DNA from: Arthrobacter sp. efr-133-TYG-118
GTDB taxonomy: Bacteria; Actinomycetota; Actinomycetes; Actinomycetales; Micrococcaceae
Direction of reading: 5' to 3'
Assembly (NCBI RefSeq): GCF_030209755.1
Contig: NZ_JARVRH010000004.1
Location: 248,001 to 312,000, forward strand
Length of the DNA: 64,000 bases
A program made the position numbers and the translations under genes. Position 1 is the stretch's first letter; every line of letters starts with the position of its first letter. A model generated the notes under the pieces. The model was given only the letters and a program-made list of their open reading frames with translations. It was not told the origin of the DNA and did not search any database. This document shows positions 35,895 through 45,554 of the stretch, in pieces.

Positions 35895-36517
35895 ACACGA
35901 TCATGGAACCGGACACCCGCACTCCGGAGGAACTGCCCGGCGTCGTCACGAGGCTCTTCAAAGGCGTGGTCTATGCCGAAGCCGACGAGAAAATCTGGCA
36001 ATCGCTGGTTACGCTGGCCTCCCATGTCCGCGATTATGTAGCCGTCCTCGGGCTGGACCTGATCCTCGACGAATCCGAAGGTTACGCCTTTCTCAAGTCA
36101 CGGGAGGATCCTGAGGGCACACTCCCCCGGCTTATCCCCCGGCGTCAACTGACCTTCGACGTCAGCTTGCTCTTGGCCCTCCTCCGCGCGCGAATGTTGG
36201 AGTTCGACACGAACAGCAGCGAGCTTCGGCTCATCATGACGGAGCAGGAAATCGCCGACATGGTTGTGGTCTTCCTTCCCGAATCCAGCAATGAGGCCAG
36301 GGTCCTGGACAAGTTGGGGGCCAACATCAAGAAGGTCGTAGAGCTCGGTTTCCTGCGGAAACTACGCGGAGAAACGGGCACATACGAGGTGGCGCGCATC
36401 CTCAAGGCGTATGTGGATGCCCAGTGGCTGGAAGAGTTCGAGGCGCGGCTGGCGGACTATCGCCGTTCCCTCGCCGGACAACAGCGCCCAGCTTCAACGG
36501 GAACGGAAAACCCATGA
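35891..36517 (+). CDS. jetB: Wadjet subunit JetB (DUF4194)
   Basis: The KITE-type subunit of Wadjet. A 208-aa protein with the DUF4194 pattern: RLFKGVVYAEADEKIWQSL, GYAFLKSR and RQLTFDVSLLLALLRARMLEFD. GTG 35891 overlaps the jetA stop (GTGA); ATG 35903 is an alternative. It ends by overlapping jetC. It bridges JetA and the JetC head in known structures. Confidence 0.9.
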   Translation: MNTIMEPDTRTPEELPGVVTRLFKGVVYAEADEKIWQSLVTLASHVRDYVAVLGLDLILDESEGYAFLKSREDPEGTLPRLIPRRQLTFDVSLLLALLRARMLEFDTNSSELRLIMTEQEIADMVVVFLPESSNEARVLDKLGANIKKVVELGFLRKLRGETGTYEVARILKAYVDAQWLEEFEARLADYRRSLAGQQRPASTGTENP

Positions 36518-39500
36518 CCACCGAACTTCAGGACGGCCTCTTCAGCTTGGACGAGGTCCCCGCGGGGCAAAAGGACGACGACGGCGCCCTCCCGGGCTTC
36601 CGGCTGCACCGCCTGGAACTGCTCAACTGGGGAACATTCCACGGCGGTGTCCGCACGTTCCGTTTGGATGGTGCCAATAGCCTGTTGACCGGGGACATCG
36701 GCTCCGGTAAGTCGACGGTAGTTGACGCGATCACCACCCTCCTGCTTCCCGCCAACCGCATCGACTACAACAAGGCCGCTGGCGCACAGAAGCGCGAACG
36801 CACCCTGATGTCGTATGTGCGGGGCTTCCACAAAAGCACGCGCAGCACTGGCGGCGAGTACTCCAAACCCGTAGCGTTGCGAGCGCCGGGGGCCCTCACT
36901 GTGGTTCTTGGTGTCTTCCACAATGCAGTCCTCAACAAGTCCATCACGCTTGCCATCACACTCTGGACCATGCAGGAAGCGGGTCAGCCCAGCCGTTTCT
37001 ACTCATTGGCCGAAACTGAGCAGTCCATTGCGGAGGACTTCGCCAACTTCGGACAGGACCCGACCAAGCTGAAAAAGAAGCTTCGTGCCGCGGGCGTGGC
37101 CGTGCATGAGACCTTCGACCCCTACGCCGCGGCCTTCAAGCGGCATTTCGGCATCAGCGGCAACCAAGCAATGGATCTGTTCCACCGCACGGTCTCCATG
37201 AAACAGGTGGAGAACATCACCCACTTCGTGCGGACCAACATGCTTGAGGACGATGACGTGAAGTCGCGCATCGACAACCTCATCCACCACTTTGACGATC
37301 TGAAGAGGGCCCACGAGGCTGTGCTAAAGGCGAAGGACCAGATCGGCTTGCTGAAGCCGATCCGGGATGGTGCGGCCGTTCATGAGGGGCTAAGCCGCGA
37401 AGACGAGTTGGCCCGGAGGCAGCGCGACCAGTTGCATCCGTGGTTCCAAGATCAGCAGCTGACGCTGAGCTTGGAACACCAGCGGGAGCTGGAAAACACT
37501 GGGGTCAAACTCCTGGAGGACAGCACCCAGCTCAGCGCGGACATTTCGCGGCTACGCCATGAACTTTCGGTGGTCCAAGAGGACATCCGCACCAACGGTG
37601 GAGGCCGGCTCGCCGCAATCGACGCCGAAATCGCACGGCTGGAGGAAGAGTCGCGCGCCCAACGCAAGCGCTTCGAGCAATACTCCGCTGCCGCCGTCGA
37701 ACTGGGTTTGAGAACGCCGGAAGACCGCGTGCTGTTCGACGCGAACCGGGCGCGTCTGGGCGAGGTAGAACGGGCGCTTGTCGCTGAGTCCAGTGCGCTC
37801 CAGGAACGCCGCACCGGATTGACCTTGGAGCGGTCCGAACTCGGCAGCCGCAAGAAAGACATCGACGCCGAACTGGCTAGCCTGCAATCCCGCCAGACTC
37901 TGCTGCCGCTCGCCCAATTGGAACTCCGCCAACGGCTGTGTGAGGGAATCGGGGTCGCGGAAACCGCACTGCCTTATGCTGGCGAACTGCTGCGGGTGCG
38001 CGACGGCGAGTCGGAGTGGGAGGGCGCAGCTGAAAGAACCTTGCGTGGTTTCGCGTTGTCCCTGCTGGTCTCCGCGGAGCACTATCCTGCGGTTAGCGCT
38101 TGGGTGGATTCCAATAATCTCCGTGCCAGGTTGGTCTACTTGAAAGTCGGAGATTCGAACCCGGCGCGGCCTGCCGAAGCAGGGACACTGGCGGCGAAAA
38201 TCGCCATCAAGCAAGGCACCCCCTTCCGCCCTTTCCTTCTGGACGAACTCAGCACCCGGTTCGACTATGTCTGCTGCGAGGCCATGGAAGACTTCCGCCG
38301 CTACCCCAAAGCCCTGACGGTCAACGGCCAGCTCAAGGGCGGCAGGGGCAGGCATGAGAAGGATGATCGCCGGGATCTCGCGGACCGGCGCAATTACGTC
38401 CTCGGCTGGGACAACCATGACAAGATCACACGTTTCCTCGCCGAACGGGACGAGCTACAGGGAAAGCTTCGCAGCGTCGAAACCCAACTGGGCAAAGTGG
38501 ACGCCGCCCTTGGCGCTCTCGGTCGCCGAAACCAGCACACGAACACAATCCAGCTGTTCTCTGAGTATTCGGAGATCAGCTGGCAGCTCACCGCGCGGCG
38601 CATCGAGGATCTCAAGACGGAAAAGAACGAACTCCAGTCGGCCAGCAGTGTGCTGCAGCAGTTGACGGCCAAAGAAACAGAGGTGGCTGGGAAGCTCGCA
38701 CGCTTCGAGGAGAAGTCGAACAAGATCCAGCAGCGCCTCGGCGCCAACGAGAAAGACGCCAAGGACATTGCTGCGGCGATCGAGGAATGCCGCCTTGCGC
38801 TGACCGAACATCCGTTGACAGACGACGGCGGCGTGCTGGCCGCTGTCGCTCGGCTCGCCGCCGAGGTGCTCGGCGGGAAAACACTCACCTACAAGAACAC
38901 GGGCACCGCCGAGAGCTCCGTCCGAACGGGGCTGACCGCATCGATCGATGCACTCACGAAACGCATCGCGACGGCGGCCGCATCCACCGTTCGCTTGATG
39001 ACGGAGTTCCGCGGCAAGTACCCCAACGAAACCACCGACATCGACGCCTCGCTGGAAGCAGCCCCCGAGTTCAACCGCTTGCTTGAGCAGCTGGAGAAGG
39101 ACGATCTGCCGCGTTTCGAGGCGCGATTCAAGGAGTCATTAACCCAGAACACCATCCATGAGGTGGTGGCGTTCAATGCCTTTCTGGACAGCCGGCGCCA
39201 GGACATCGTGAGTCGGATCGGAGAAATCAACGTGTCCTTGGCGGGGATCGAATACAACCCGGGGAGGCATATCCAGTTGGAGCATCAGAGCTCAACGGAC
39301 TTGGATGTGCGCCAGTTCGGGATCGACCTGCGGGCGTGCTCGGAAGGCACCATCGGCGACGAAGACCAGTACTCGGAGCAGAAGTACCTGCAGGTGGAGA
39401 GGCTGATCGAACGCTTCCGTGGACGGGAGGGCTACACGGCACTCGACGAACGTTGGACAGCCAAAGTAACGGACGTGCGGAACTGGTTTACTTTCTCGGC

Positions 39501-39921
39501 TTCGGAAAAGTGGACGGAGACTGGTGAGGAATTCGAACACTTCACCGACTCGGGCGGAAAGTCGGGCGGCCAAAAGGAAAAGCTGGCCTACACGATCCTC
39601 GCGGCCGCGTTGGCTTTTCAGTTCGGGCTTGCCTCCGGAAAAGGCTTGGGTAAGAGTGCAGCGAAGGGACGCAGTTTCCGTTTTGTGGTGATTGACGAGG
39701 CGTTCGGCCGCGGCTCGGACGAGTCCGCACGGTACGGGCTGGAGCTCTTCCAGCGCATGAAGCTGCAGCTACTGATCGTCACGCCATTACAAAAGATCCA
39801 CGTGATCGAGCCTTTTGTAGCACACGTGGGCTTCGTAGCGAACACCAATGGCAACGACTCCCAGCTCCGCAACATGACCATCACGGAATACCGCGAGGAA
39901 CGGGATCGCCGTGCCGGCTAA
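36514..39921 (+). CDS. jetC: Wadjet SMC-like ATPase JetC
   Basis: The SMC/MukB-like motor that extrudes DNA loops. The protein is 1135 aa. Walker A GDIGSGKST is at residues 60-68. Long coiled coils run from ~290 to ~480 and ~640 to ~960 around a hinge. The C-terminal ABC signature is SGGKSGGQKEKLAYTILAAA, and Walker B FVVIDEAFGRGSDE is near residue 1060. ATG 36514 overlaps the jetB stop (ATGA). All motifs needed for ATP hydrolysis appear intact. Confidence 0.93.
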   Translation: MTTELQDGLFSLDEVPAGQKDDDGALPGFRLHRLELLNWGTFHGGVRTFRLDGANSLLTGDIGSGKSTVVDAITTLLLPANRIDYNKAAGAQKRERTLMSYVRGFHKSTRSTGGEYSKPVALRAPGALTVVLGVFHNAVLNKSITLAITLWTMQEAGQPSRFYSLAETEQSIAEDFANFGQDPTKLKKKLRAAGVAVHETFDPYAAAFKRHFGISGNQAMDLFHRTVSMKQVENITHFVRTNMLEDDDVKSRIDNLIHHFDDLKRAHEAVLKAKDQIGLLKPIRDGAAVHEGLSREDELARRQRDQLHPWFQDQQLTLSLEHQRELENTGVKLLEDSTQLSADISRLRHELSVVQEDIRTNGGGRLAAIDAEIARLEEESRAQRKRFEQYSAAAVELGLRTPEDRVLFDANRARLGEVERALVAESSALQERRTGLTLERSELGSRKKDIDAELASLQSRQTLLPLAQLELRQRLCEGIGVAETALPYAGELLRVRDGESEWEGAAERTLRGFALSLLVSAEHYPAVSAWVDSNNLRARLVYLKVGDSNPARPAEAGTLAAKIAIKQGTPFRPFLLDELSTRFDYVCCEAMEDFRRYPKALTVNGQLKGGRGRHEKDDRRDLADRRNYVLGWDNHDKITRFLAERDELQGKLRSVETQLGKVDAALGALGRRNQHTNTIQLFSEYSEISWQLTARRIEDLKTEKNELQSASSVLQQLTAKETEVAGKLARFEEKSNKIQQRLGANEKDAKDIAAAIEECRLALTEHPLTDDGGVLAAVARLAAEVLGGKTLTYKNTGTAESSVRTGLTASIDALTKRIATAAASTVRLMTEFRGKYPNETTDIDASLEAAPEFNRLLEQLEKDDLPRFEARFKESLTQNTIHEVVAFNAFLDSRRQDIVSRIGEINVSLAGIEYNPGRHIQLEHQSSTDLDVRQFGIDLRACSEGTIGDEDQYSEQKYLQVERLIERFRGREGYTALDERWTAKVTDVRNWFTFSASEKWTETGEEFEHFTDSGGKSGGQKEKLAYTILAAALAFQFGLASGKGLGKSAAKGRSFRFVVIDEAFGRGSDESARYGLELFQRMKLQLLIVTPLQKIHVIEPFVAHVGFVANTNGNDSQLRNMTITEYREERDRRAG

Positions 39922-41191
39922 GGGTCCTGCCGGCTCAGCTAGATCTGCCGGGGCATCCCGCCCCTGGACCACGCTGGCGGGGCTGCGGTCGCTGTCCGCA
40001 ACCGCATGGGACCGCGGGCAACTGCTACGCGAGGCGTTGGAACCAACCGACGTGTACCCCCGCCGTCGTGCCCTGAAGCGACCCTCGGCTGCCGAGCTGC
40101 GGGACGACTATGCGGCCGCACGGGAGTGGGCAGCCGAGCTGTTCGCCTCAATGCGGACCTACACTTTGGAAACCGTCGACGTCGGCCGCACGACGATCGG
40201 CTCAAATCGGCTTCCCGCCGCGGCCGTCTTTGCAAGAGTCGAAGATGAGATTGCCTTCGTGGGCAAGACGCGGGAGCTAGGGCAGTTCCGCTCGCTGACC
40301 GAGCGGCTCACTGGACTGGATCCTTCACTAAGTGCCTGGGCAATGAAACGTCCCCTTCAATTGTTGGCTCTGGGCGATGCGGCCCTGACCGCTGCACACG
40401 TGGCACTGTGGTTGCGCGAGAATCCCGGGCCGAGGATTTATCTGAGGCAGCTGAGCTTGCCCGGGGTCCACACGAAGTTCATCGAGACCCATCGGCGGGT
40501 GATCGATGAAGTGGTAGCCGTGTTGCAACAGGAGCCGCCGGAAGTTGATTTGGCCGACCAAGATTCTGCTTTGGACGAGGAAGAATCCGCACTGCTGAAC
40601 CCGATAGCGCGCACACCGGCAGCCCGCTTCGCCGAGCGTCATGGTTTCCTGCATCCGCCCGAACTCGTGCGATTCCGGTTGCTGGACCCCGCGATCCCGC
40701 TGTTGGGCGATGCCCGCGATGTCATGGTCACCGCAAAGGCATTCAGTACGCTCCGGCTGCCCATCACCTCTGTGATCGTCACCGAGAACCTGGTGAACTT
40801 CCTTGCCCTTCCGGATCGGCCACGGTCCTTGGCTTTGTTTGGCGCCGGCTATGGCTTTTCAGCACTGAGGGACGCCGAGTGGCTGCGGGATTGCGAGGTC
40901 CTCTACTGGGGAGACCTGGACACACACGGCTTCCGGATCCTGGATCAGCTCCGCTCTGTCCACCCACACGTGTCCAGCGTCCTCATGGACGAGGCGACAC
41001 TGCTTGCCCATCGCGAGGCGTGGAGTGTGGAGGCATCGCCGTCGCGGGCCCAATTGGCGAGGCTCACCACTGAGGAAGCGGAGGTCTACGAGTCGCTGGG
41101 AAACAACCGCTACGGAAGCGGCGTCCGCCTGGAACAGGAGCTGATCCGTTGGAATTGGGCGCTGGAACGAATTGCTGCCGGATCGGTCTAA
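39911..41191 (+). CDS. jetD: Wadjet nuclease JetD (DUF3322/DUF2220, TOPRIM)
   Basis: The topoisomerase VI-like nuclease subunit that cuts the plasmid DNA. It is 426 aa: an N-terminal DUF3322 region (~1-190), then DUF2220 with TOPRIM residues: Glu in SVIVTENLVNFLALP and the acidic pair in VLYWGDLDTHGFRILDQLR. GTG 39911 overlaps jetC by 11 bases. With jetABC it completes a type I-like Wadjet set. Confidence 0.9.
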   Translation: MPAKGPAGSARSAGASRPWTTLAGLRSLSATAWDRGQLLREALEPTDVYPRRRALKRPSAAELRDDYAAAREWAAELFASMRTYTLETVDVGRTTIGSNRLPAAAVFARVEDEIAFVGKTRELGQFRSLTERLTGLDPSLSAWAMKRPLQLLALGDAALTAAHVALWLRENPGPRIYLRQLSLPGVHTKFIETHRRVIDEVVAVLQQEPPEVDLADQDSALDEEESALLNPIARTPAARFAERHGFLHPPELVRFRLLDPAIPLLGDARDVMVTAKAFSTLRLPITSVIVTENLVNFLALPDRPRSLALFGAGYGFSALRDAEWLRDCEVLYWGDLDTHGFRILDQLRSVHPHVSSVLMDEATLLAHREAWSVEASPSRAQLARLTTEEAEVYESLGNNRYGSGVRLEQELIRWNWALERIAAGSV

Positions 41192-41244
41192 ACCGAAACC
41201 ACCGCACATTCGTATAAGTGCTGCGGTTGCTACGGAGGCATATG

Positions 41245-41511
41245 ATGACCACGATCCCGCACCGCGAACTCCGCAACAACAGCAGCAAGATTCTGGAGCG
41301 CGTCAAAAACGGCGAAATCATCGACGTGACCAACAACGGTGAAATTGCGGCCACGCTCATTCCGCCTTCCTCTTCGCCGTTCGAACGGCTGCTGCAGTCA
41401 GGCGGCATCCGCCCTGCTGCTGAGAGTCCCGTGGATTTCAGGCTTGTGCCCCGCATCAAGAGCGAGATTAGCACCTCGGACATGTTGGAAGATCTGCGTG
41501 GCGATCGGTGA
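41245..41511 (+). CDS. Antitoxin, Phd/YefM (VapB-like)
   Basis: An 88-aa antitoxin: MTTIPHRELRNNSSKILERV and GEIIDVTNNGEIAATLIPP are the Phd/YefM DNA-binding fold, and the charged C-terminus would bind the toxin. GGAGG at 41234-41238 is spaced better for ATG 41245 than for ATG 41242. It overlaps the toxin gene by four bases. It neutralises the PIN toxin and likely autoregulates the pair. Lies 53 bases after jetD. Confidence 0.85.
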   Translation: MTTIPHRELRNNSSKILERVKNGEIIDVTNNGEIAATLIPPSSSPFERLLQSGGIRPAAESPVDFRLVPRIKSEISTSDMLEDLRGDR

Positions 41512-41894
41512 TCACGTATGTGGACACCTCGGCGATCCTCAAGCTGGTGGTCGACGAACCGGAATCAGCTGCCGCCGCTGAGTACCTTTCGGCAGCAACG
41601 GCACATCGCCTTGTCGCGTCAATGCTGCTCTACACCGAGCTTCATTGCGCGGCCCGGCGGTGGGGACTGGGCGCAGAACCAGTCAATACCGTCCTGAGCG
41701 GTATCAATCTGGTCGATGTTGCTCGCTCCGACCTAATGTATGCGGCCGCCCTTCCGGGCCGCCTGCGGAGCGCGGATGCGATTCATCTGGCAACAGCGAT
41801 CAGGCTCCAGGCTGATCTGATGATCGCTTACGACGGCGAGCTTCTCGCCGCTGCGGTTGATACCGGCATCCCTGTCCTCTCGCCCGGAAAATAG
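41508..41894 (+). CDS. vapC: PIN-domain toxin (VapC-like)
   Basis: A 128-aa RNase toxin. The acidic catalytic residues are in place: Asp in ITYVDTSAILKL, Glu in LLYTELHCAARR, Asp in SADAIHLATA and Asp in IAYDGELLAAA. GTG 41508 overlaps the antitoxin stop (GTGA). VapC toxins cleave tRNA or rRNA; the target here is unknown. Confidence 0.88.
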   Translation: MITYVDTSAILKLVVDEPESAAAAEYLSAATAHRLVASMLLYTELHCAARRWGLGAEPVNTVLSGINLVDVARSDLMYAAALPGRLRSADAIHLATAIRLQADLMIAYDGELLAAAVDTGIPVLSPGK

Positions 41895-41941
41895 CCCTTC
41901 TCACCCCTCCTTTCGCGCACCAACCGGCGTAGAGTTCCGCC

Positions 41942-42706
41942 ATGGAGCCGATTCGAGTAATCCTCGTTCCAGGGAGCGTCCTTCCCGCCCAACCCGCCTA
42001 CGGTGCGCTGATCGAAGCGCTGGGTCCCGACGTCGACGCCGTCGCGAAGGACCTGGAACTGTACGACGGCGATGAGCCGCCGCCGGGCTGGAGCTTGGAC
42101 ACCGAGATCGACGGTGTGCTTCGTGAGGCCGACGCCCGCGGCTGGGAAACATTCCACTTACTCGGTTATTCGGGAGGCGGAGCCGCCGCTTTGGCGTTCA
42201 CTGCCAAGCATCCACAGCGGCTGCTCAGTCTCACGCTCCTGGAGCCCGCGTGGGCCGGCAGTTGGGACTGGAGTCCGGCGCACGCCCAACTCTGGAAGGA
42301 ATATGAAGCGCTGGAGACGCTTCCCCCTGCGCAGTTCGTGGCCGCGTTCATGAGGCTGGGAGTGAAGCCCGACGTTGTCCTTCCGCCACCGCCCGAGGGC
42401 GGACCGCCGCCGTGGATGGCCAAGCGGCCGGCGGGGATCAGGGCGTTTCTGCGGGACTTCAAGATTTACGATCTGGATAGGGCGCGACTGGCTGCGTTCG
42501 ATCGGCCAGTGTTCTTCGCCCTTGGCGGCCTGAGCAATCCGGACGACTATGGTGAGGTTGCCGAGCGACTGTCCACGGTGTTCCCGGACTTCCGCCTCGA
42601 AGTGTTCCCGGACCGCCACCACTTCGATCCCCCGCACCGGATCGAACCCGAGCGCCTTGCCGCGTTGCTCCGGGACCATTGGGAACGTGCGGATCGGGTT
42701 GTTTAG
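41942..42706 (+). CDS. Alpha/beta hydrolase
   Basis: A 254-aa cytoplasmic hydrolase. It has an oxyanion-type VILVPGS start, nucleophile elbow LLGYSGGGAAAL with Ser at ~79, and DRHHFDPP near the C-terminus supplying the catalytic His. Substrate unknown. ATG 41942 follows AGAGTTCCGCC, a weak ribosome binding site. Confidence 0.8.
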   Translation: MEPIRVILVPGSVLPAQPAYGALIEALGPDVDAVAKDLELYDGDEPPPGWSLDTEIDGVLREADARGWETFHLLGYSGGGAAALAFTAKHPQRLLSLTLLEPAWAGSWDWSPAHAQLWKEYEALETLPPAQFVAAFMRLGVKPDVVLPPPPEGGPPPWMAKRPAGIRAFLRDFKIYDLDRARLAAFDRPVFFALGGLSNPDDYGEVAERLSTVFPDFRLEVFPDRHHFDPPHRIEPERLAALLRDHWERADRVV

Positions 42707-42712
42707 GGCAAT

Positions 42713-43402
42713 TTACTGACAGTCCCTTGTACCCAACGGAATGACGGTTCGCCTGGGCGTTGCCTCTCCCTTGACCTGTATGTCCAAAGGAAGGCATCCA
42801 GATGGGCGGCCGGTGAGGACAAATCCTCCCACCCACCAGACTGACCCGTTCTGACTGCCTGGGCAGCTTTCGTAAGTCACTGTCGTGAACCCGGCCGCAG
42901 AGCCGGTTTCCGTTTTGATCCCCGCGTAGGCTTTGGCCTCGGGTGCAACCGATACGGTCACAACCGAGCCATTGACCAGGTGGGTGCCCACTTTGAAAAA
43001 GCGGACTCCGTCCTGATTCGGCGGGTTCATTGTGAGGTTGTATCCATGATCAAAGCCGGGGTAAAGAAGGGGTCCGACGACAAGATCCGTGGAAGAACCT
43101 TCCCCTGGAGGCACTGCTCTGGCAGAACTGCAGGTGACGGTGGCCATCCCCGACGGGGAGGCAGGCGCCGATAGTGCCGGACTACTGGTAGTCGTAGAGC
43201 TGGTGACATTTGGGCGGGTTGTGGTCAGGGGCCCCGGCTTTCCGGCATCATTGCAAGCCGCAAGAGCCAAAACACCAAGCGTGGCCAACACCGACGTAAG
43301 CGTAATCAGCTTAGGCGGCCCTTGTAGTTTGGAGACGACCGGGAACTGGATTTTTGCCTGTACGACGTTGGACCCAGACTGGAGTCTCTGCGTACGGCTC
43401 AT
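42713..43402 (-). CDS. Putative lipoprotein
   Basis: A 229-aa exported protein. The N-terminal region has a basic/hydrophobic segment and lipobox LALAACND at ~residue 48, followed by a Thr/Ser/Pro linker and a ~140-residue beta-rich domain with two Cys (VTCSSA, YESCPGS). The start is ATG 43402 with a GGGGGGAA site; a longer upstream reading frame lacks one. No family recognised. Convergent with the hydrolase gene. Confidence 0.7.
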   Translation of the reverse strand: MSRTQRLQSGSNVVQAKIQFPVVSKLQGPPKLITLTSVLATLGVLALAACNDAGKPGPLTTTRPNVTSSTTTSSPALSAPASPSGMATVTCSSARAVPPGEGSSTDLVVGPLLYPGFDHGYNLTMNPPNQDGVRFFKVGTHLVNGSVVTVSVAPEAKAYAGIKTETGSAAGFTTVTYESCPGSQNGSVWWVGGFVLTGRPSGCLPLDIQVKGEATPRRTVIPLGTRDCQ

Positions 43403-43612
43403 TGTTCCCCCCTGAACGTGTCTACCATCTAGCGACACCATATCCGGCTTCGAGTGAACCAATCGAGCGCCAAAAGGCCACTTTAGGTGTCACGAGGGTC
43501 TGACCAGGGACACTCTCCGGCTCTGACGAAACATCAGGTTCCCGGATATAGACTCATCGCAACGGCGCCCTGCCATGGGGCCGGTTGGCCACCCTGAGAG
43601 GGCTGCGGCTCG

Positions 43613-44401
43613 ATGAGTGAAGTGAATGTGCCGGCACAACCGCCGGTTTTGGACATCAGCGACTTGCGGGTCGCGTACGGCGCGCGGACCGTCGTCGACG
43701 GTGTGAGTTTTCAGATTCGCCGCGGTGAGATCTTTGGCCTGCTGGGCCCGAACGGTGCAGGGAAGACAAGCACACTCAGCGCCATCGAAGGGTTGGTTGC
43801 GCCGAAATCCGGACGGCTGCTGGTGGACGGAATCGACGTTCAAGAGGAACCGCTGGACGCGAAAGCGCGCCTCGGTGTGCAATTGCAGTCCTCCAGTTTC
43901 CAGGCCGAGCTGACTATTCAGCAGATCGCAAGACTCTACGGCGGCCTCTATGGAGTGAAACTCTCGCGTGCGCAAATCGGGACGAGCATGCGTTCCATAG
44001 GGCTTGAAGAAGAACTGGGCAAAAGGTTCAAACAGTTGTCAGGTGGGCAGCAGCAGCGGCTTGCACTGTTCATTGCCACGATTCACAACCCCCTCCTGCT
44101 CTTACTGGACGAACCGACCGCCGGGCTGGACCCCCAGTCACGCCGCGGACTGTGGCGTCGCATCGAGGAACTCCGTGGTGAGGGCAACAGCATTCTTCTG
44201 ACCACGCACTCGATGGAGGAGGCCCAGGCCGTGTGTGACCGGGTCGCGATCATCGACCATGGGGCACTGCTCACCATCGGCAAGCCGTCGGAGTTGATCG
44301 ACAAACACAGGGACGATCCGCGGGTGCTTTCGGTCGCCCACGGCGCACCGACCTTGGAAGACGTGTTCATCGGACTGACAGGAAGTGAGATCCGTGACTA
44401 A
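43613..44401 (+). CDS. ABC-2 exporter ATPase
   Basis: A 262-aa DrrA/CcmA-type ATPase: Walker A GPNGAGKTS (~residues 45-53), signature QLSGGQQQR, Walker B LLLLDEPTAGLD and the switch His in TTHSMEEA. It ends with a short C-terminal extension typical of multidrug or antibiotic exporters. Its stop overlaps the permease start. Substrate unknown; it is convergent with the secreted-protein/PLDc_N pair. Confidence 0.9.
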   Translation: MSEVNVPAQPPVLDISDLRVAYGARTVVDGVSFQIRRGEIFGLLGPNGAGKTSTLSAIEGLVAPKSGRLLVDGIDVQEEPLDAKARLGVQLQSSSFQAELTIQQIARLYGGLYGVKLSRAQIGTSMRSIGLEEELGKRFKQLSGGQQQRLALFIATIHNPLLLLLDEPTAGLDPQSRRGLWRRIEELRGEGNSILLTTHSMEEAQAVCDRVAIIDHGALLTIGKPSELIDKHRDDPRVLSVAHGAPTLEDVFIGLTGSEIRD

Positions 44402-45167
44402 CACCTGCGTCGCCACTGTCCGCCCACCGCGCGGCCTCGCCATGGGCTCGTTGCTTCGCGCGGACTCCATTGTGATGCTCAACAGTAAGACTTCACTTGT
44501 CTTGAGCGCCCTGCTGCCGGTCGTCATCCTTGTGGTCACAAGCTTTGGCAAAGCACAATCACGGCTCGGCGGCTCAAACCTCCTCATCAGTTTGGCGTTG
44601 ACCCTTGGACTACTCACCTCGTGCCTGCTCGGATTCACCTTGGCCCTGGCCCACGACCGTGAGATCGGTGTGCTGCAAAGGCTCCGTGTCACCCCGGCGC
44701 CCAACTGGATGATCATGACCAGCCGCCTTGTCGTCCAAATAGCCACGAACCTGCTCGCGTCCATCGTTGTCGTCATCGTCGGCTCTATCGTTCACGGGCT
44801 CACGCTCAACATCGGCCAATACCTCTTGGTCATCACCGTTGCGATCCTCGGAGCGGCTATGTTCCTGGCCATCGGACAAGCCCTGGTCGGCTTGGTTCAG
44901 TCCACGAACGCCGTCAGTGCGATCGGCCGGTTGCTCATGATCTTCCTGCTGCTTCTCGGCCTCCTCGGCGGCAGCGGCATCCTCGGGGACGCGATGCAAA
45001 CCATCGCGGACTGGTCCCCTGTCGGAGCCCTCCTGGCACTCTTCTCGGATGTCTTGAACCTGTCTGCCTGGAGCGGCCAGGACACCTATTCGCTCTTGGC
45101 CTGCGTGGGATACGTCGTCGTGTTCGCCTTCATCGGAATCCGCTGGTTCCGATGGAACTCGCGATAG
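44394..45167 (+). CDS. ABC-2 type permease
   Basis: A 257-aa membrane protein with six helices and the ABC-2 pattern (EIGVLQRLRVTPAPNWMI amphipathic loop, GSGILGDAMQTIADWSPVGAL near the end). GTG 44394 overlaps the ATPase gene by 8 bases, with GGAAG upstream; GTG 44385 is an alternative. Forms an exporter with the preceding ATPase. Confidence 0.88.
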   Translation: MTNTCVATVRPPRGLAMGSLLRADSIVMLNSKTSLVLSALLPVVILVVTSFGKAQSRLGGSNLLISLALTLGLLTSCLLGFTLALAHDREIGVLQRLRVTPAPNWMIMTSRLVVQIATNLLASIVVVIVGSIVHGLTLNIGQYLLVITVAILGAAMFLAIGQALVGLVQSTNAVSAIGRLLMIFLLLLGLLGGSGILGDAMQTIADWSPVGALLALFSDVLNLSAWSGQDTYSLLACVGYVVVFAFIGIRWFRWNSR

Positions 45168-45251
45168 TGCCCGACGGCGGAATCCGCGCCGGGCGCCGCG
45201 CCGTCGCGCCCCCAACAAACCCAAGGATGAGAAACCGAGCACCAAAACGAG

Positions 45252-45286
45252 TAATGCCAGGGACTGCCGAACAGTCCCTGGCATTA
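45252..45286. terminator. 15-bp perfect hairpin between convergent genes
   Basis: TAATGCCAGGGACTG and CAGTCCCTGGCATTA around a 5-base loop, 3 bases before the PLDc_N stop codon and 85 bases after the permease gene. It can serve both strands. Confidence 0.75.
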
Positions 45287-45288
45287 AG

Positions 45289-45537
45289 TTAGGAAATCGA
45301 AGGTCGCTTCCGATGCTTCACGTTGGTTGCGATCCAAGCTACCGGACCGATGAGCGGAATGAACAGGACCAACAAGAGCCAGAGAACCAGTTCCCGCTTC
45401 GTCAGACTCCCGGCGCTGCGCGCGAGCACAATCAGGGCCCAGACAAAGGCGACTACTGCAGCCAAAGCCAGCACCGTCGCTATGACTTCATATCCGGTTG
45501 GAGCGAGAACGTCGTTACCAGTTGAGAGAAAAAGCAC
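45289..45537 (-). CDS. Small PLDc_N-type membrane protein, candidate immunity protein
   Basis: An 82-aa protein with two helices: ALAAVVAFVWALIVLARS and LLLVLFIPLIGPVAWIATN. The second matches the PLDc_N (phospholipase D nuclease N-terminal) mini-domain, which has no catalytic residues. It starts 17 bases after the stop of a secreted protein gene in the same direction. A second secreted-protein/PLDc_N pair in the same order is at 63006-64000, suggesting a two-gene module. An immunity role is inference. Confidence 0.72.
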   Translation of the reverse strand: MLFLSTGNDVLAPTGYEVIATVLALAAVVAFVWALIVLARSAGSLTKRELVLWLLLVLFIPLIGPVAWIATNVKHRKRPSIS

Positions 45538-45554
45538 GGCTTCTCCTTCGCGGT

